From NCBI GenBank assembly GCA_002900995.3, contig CM035304.1, forward strand, positions 4,604,134-4,668,133: a stretch of DNA of 64,000 bases, read 5' to 3'. The translations under genes and the position numbers were made by a program. Shown piece by piece: positions 61,209-64,000 of this stretch. The notes below the pieces were generated by a model that saw only the letters and a list, made by a program, of their open reading frames with translations, searched no databases and was not told the DNA's origin. This DNA comes from Ganoderma boninense (taxonomy: Eukaryota; Basidiomycota; Agaricomycetes; Polyporales; Polyporaceae). Numbering within the stretch: position 1 is the stretch's first letter; every line of letters begins with the position of its first letter.

Positions 61209-63416
61209 TCAGGCCATCTCCCTACCCCGCTCGCCACGCCCATCCCGGGCCCGCTGCATCGCCTGTTTCTCCTTCCTCAGACGCTCGCTCTCCCGTATCC
61301 CGAACCCATCCCTGAAGATGAGCGCGACCTCCTCCAGGCTCAGCCCCGCCGTCTCGGGGAACGCGAACACGCAGAAGAGCCACCCGAGCAGACACAGGCC
61401 CGCGTAGAACCCGAACGCGCCCGCGGGCGTGATGCGGTCCATGAGCGAGAGGTACGTCGACCCGATGATGAGGTTCCCCGCCCAGTTCGTCGTCGTCGCG
61501 AGCGACGTGCCGATGCCGCGCACCTCGAGCGCGAACAGCTCGCCCTGCTGCCAGGGCACGTTTCCGAGACCTGTCGCGTACGACGCGACGTACAGAATCA
61601 TCGCGAGCAGCACGATCGAGGACCACGTGTGCGAGTACTTCGTGCCGTCGACAAGGTCTCCCCCCGTCTTCTTCGTCAGGACTGCGGGCAGGGAGCACCA
61701 GTTGTCAGTATCAGTGCAGGGGGAGAAGGCGTGGGGGGAACGACGTACAGTGGAATGCGACGGAGGCCAGAACGAGACCGAAAATCATACCCGGGGCGGT
61801 CCAGAGCATAATCTTGCGGCGGCCGATAATGTCAATGTACTTCAAGGCGAAGAGGGTGAAGATGAAGTTCGTTCCCGAGATGATGAGACCGACGGCCGTG
61901 GGCTGGTCGAAGCCAATCTCCTTGAAGAGCGTGGCTAGGTCGCGCATATAGTAAGCACCGCTCGCTGCCCGCTTTCGTGCCAAATCAGAGAAAATGGTTA
62001 CCAGAATAATACATGAGCGTGTTAAACCCGCACAGCTGCTGGAATGCTTGCAGGCCGCAGGCGACGGCTGTAAAACGCCCGTCAGGACAATCGTCACGAG
62101 GAGAGCGCAAGGTACGTGCATGGGAGACTCACTCAGCGCCCGACGGTTCACACCGTTGAAAAGGATGAGATGTATGCGCTGCAGAAGCGTAGTGTTGTTG
62201 GATATTTCGACACTCTGCTTCACCGCTGCAGACAAGGATTTGACCTATACTCGCCGCCATCCAGTGAGTCTGTCATTATGTGGGGCATCAAACAACGGCG
62301 CCGGTGCACACCTTGAAGTCGACCTGCTCAGGCGTGGCATGCGAGTAAATCTTCGCCATGATGGCACGGGCCGCTTCGAACTTCTGCCTTCTGATCATAA
62401 TACGTGCTAGGCATACGTCGACCACGTTAGCGATCGATATTGTGGAAGATGCCCGTTCAAAGCAACTCACGCGACTCTGGGAGGAAGAACAGGAAGATGC
62501 ACTGGAGGCCAGCGGGCACGGTCCCGAGACCGACCATCCACCGCCATCCGCTGTGCGTGTTCGAGAATGCGGCGTCGATGCCGTACGCGATGACCTGGCC
62601 ACCGGTAATAGCCACCACGTTGACCACGACCATGCGACCGCGGAGACGCGTTGGTGAGAGCTCCTGGATGTAGAGCGGCGCGACGCAGGCAGCGATGCCG
62701 ACCCCAACTCCGATGAGGAAACGGCCTCCAATCTGATCGGTGGAAACTTTAAGCTGTAGAGCTCCGAGGGTACGCATATATGCGAGCGAGAAGACGTACC
62801 ATTGACCACACTGTGTGGCATACGGCCTGACCGATGGCGCCGCCGATGAAGATGACGTCCGCGATGCCGAGGACGGGCTTTCGGCCGAGAAAGTCGCTCA
62901 GCATGCCGGCGACCAGGCCCCCGAGCAGCGCACCGAGCGTCGTCGAGGACGTGATGAGTTCCTACGCAGGCATTCAGCGACACCCAGTGGGCAGAGCTTA
63001 TGTGGCCCGTACCTTCTGACCTGCAGACAACTCGGCAGGTCCGAGATCGCCTCCGATGGTCACGAGAGCCCCAGAGATCACACCGGTGTCGTAGCCTAAC
63101 GGTCAACACAGCCGTCAGCATGGTTGCATGGGTATGATGCCTGAACTGATACACACCGAAGAGCAGTCCCGATATACTTGCGCAGAAGACAAGGAGCCAG
63201 ACGAACACTGTCGTGCGCTCCTCGCCCTCAGCTACAACCATAGCCTCGGATATCTCCTCATGGGACGCGACATTCTCGATATTCTCGAACCTGTGGCGCG
63301 CACGCAAAACGAGCCTGTCAGGATACGACAGTTACCAATTGGAGTGGGCATACGCACAACTGGGCGTCTTTCCCTTTCTCGTCGTTGGCGTTTGTGGGCG
63401 CCTTCTCGGTAGACAT
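61209..63416 (-). CDS. Inositol/sugar transporter of the MFS, tandem copy 3
   Basis: ATG 63416 gives MSTEKAPTNANDEKGKD. Motifs are as in the other copies: [82 protein letters not shown]. The end is GREMA, TGA 61209-61211. The exon that begins V-M-T-K-K or V-M-T-Q-K in copies 1 and 2 begins V-L-T-K-K here. No broken frame is found. It repeats copy 2 with a period of about 3.53 kb. Confidence 0.86.
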
Positions 63417-64000
63417 TGCCGCAGTCAAAGTCTAAATCGTCGGCGTCGAATGGGGAGCGGGGTGGAAGAGGAAGCAGCCCGGGGAGCCTATGGGCGGCGC
63501 GCAGCTGACAGTACAGAGAGCCGTGGTGAGTCCAAGAACCTGGAGGAGGGTTGAGCACCGGGACCTGGGGCCGCATAAATATGAATGATTGGGGCCCCGC
63601 ATCCGCATCTCGGGCGAATCGCTTGTCCGGCTGATCAGAAGCTGCTCAACTTTTTTTCGCCCTAGCTGCCCTTCTCGACGCTCGTGCTCCTGGTCGCCTT
63701 CTTTGGTCCGTCTTCTACCGCGTCCGTCCTCGCCGGCCCTTTTTGTCGCGTGGCGTTCCTTGTCTCCCACCGCTCTCGTCCACTGTCTCTACTATGCCTC
63801 CTGCCTCCTCCTGCCCCGCCCTTAGGCTCTGTCAAGACCACGAAACGCTCTTATCACCCCGCACATCCTAATCGCTCCAACACGCATCTCGTTCGAGAGA
63901 CTCCACTGCCAAGGTTCCGTCTTCCGCGCCCTTGTGACCCGGTACGGGTGTCCAACATGCAACAGGCGCGCCCCCGCTGCGAAGAATTCAACGGGTATTG
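63417..64000. other. Upstream region of transporter copy 3 to window end
   Basis: The conserved promoter block lies at about 63571-63650. Beyond it the sequence is pyrimidine-rich with no gene recognised before the window ends. Confidence 0.5.
63571..63650 (-). promoter_or_regulatory. Conserved upstream block, transporter copy 3
   Basis: CATAAATA at 63573-63580 is followed by TTGGGGCCCC and then CCGGCTGATCAGAAGCTGCT (63628-63647), about 160-230 bp upstream of the ATG. Confidence 0.6.

Noticed and set aside
1..64000. Transposons, LTRs, CRISPR arrays and telomeric repeats
   Set aside because: No terminal repeats, transposase or reverse-transcriptase motifs, spaced repeats or telomere units were seen by eye.

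Overview
The window is nuclear DNA of a basidiomycete fungus, most likely a polypore-type Agaricomycete. The genes carry many short introns (about 50-70 bp, GT..AG with a few GC..AG) and are GC-rich with compact spacing. The families also fit: cytochrome P450s of the OrdA-like type, DUF6533 membrane proteins, a CAP59/CMT1-type GT69, a CAP10-type GT90, a PDR/ABCG pump and inositol-type sugar porters. No prophage, CRISPR array, rRNA or recognisable intact transposon is seen. All gene models are hand-made from reading frames, splice signals and comparison of paralogues inside the window.

Layout. 1-4525: two P450 genes facing each other, both damaged. 5918-14313: a block of SGNH/GDSL-like hydrolase, CAP59/CMT1-like glycosyltransferase and CCC1 vacuolar iron transporter, bracketed by two tRNA-Ala genes (CGC and TGC anticodons). 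14740-21250: two more P450s, divergent; one looks intact, the other has an in-frame stop and a duplicated exon piece. 24274-29475: PDR-type ABC transporter with one apparent frameshift. 29820-37037: three minus-strand genes, a carnosine N-methyltransferase-like enzyme, the 75/78-kDa subunit of complex I, and a 2OG-dioxygenase-like protein lacking its iron ligands. 39107-41830: GT90 (CAP10-like). 42518-48336: two neighbouring plus-strand genes sharing an AMSH-type N-terminal region. The second is an AMSH/STAMBP deubiquitinase with a complete JAMM site; the first carries the same N-terminal region joined to a RING-IBR-RING ubiquitin ligase. 49068-53511: two DUF6533 membrane proteins in tandem. 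54168-63416: three tandem inositol/sugar transporters repeated every ~3.52 kb with a conserved upstream element.

Themes. (1) The AMSH / AMSH-RBR pair is the most unusual finding: a deubiquitinase and a ubiquitin ligase that appear to share one targeting module by local duplication and fusion. (2) GT69, GT90 and the SGNH hydrolase suggest synthesis or decoration of a capsule-like cell-surface glycan; the hydrolase and GT69 share a bidirectional promoter. (3) The CCC1 gene has GATA, CCAAT and bZIP-like sites upstream, which fits iron-responsive control. (4) Single-base length errors interrupt several otherwise conserved genes (ABC pump, AMSH, AMSH-RBR, two P450s). These are either pseudogenes or assembly indels, and that must be settled before the breaks are interpreted.
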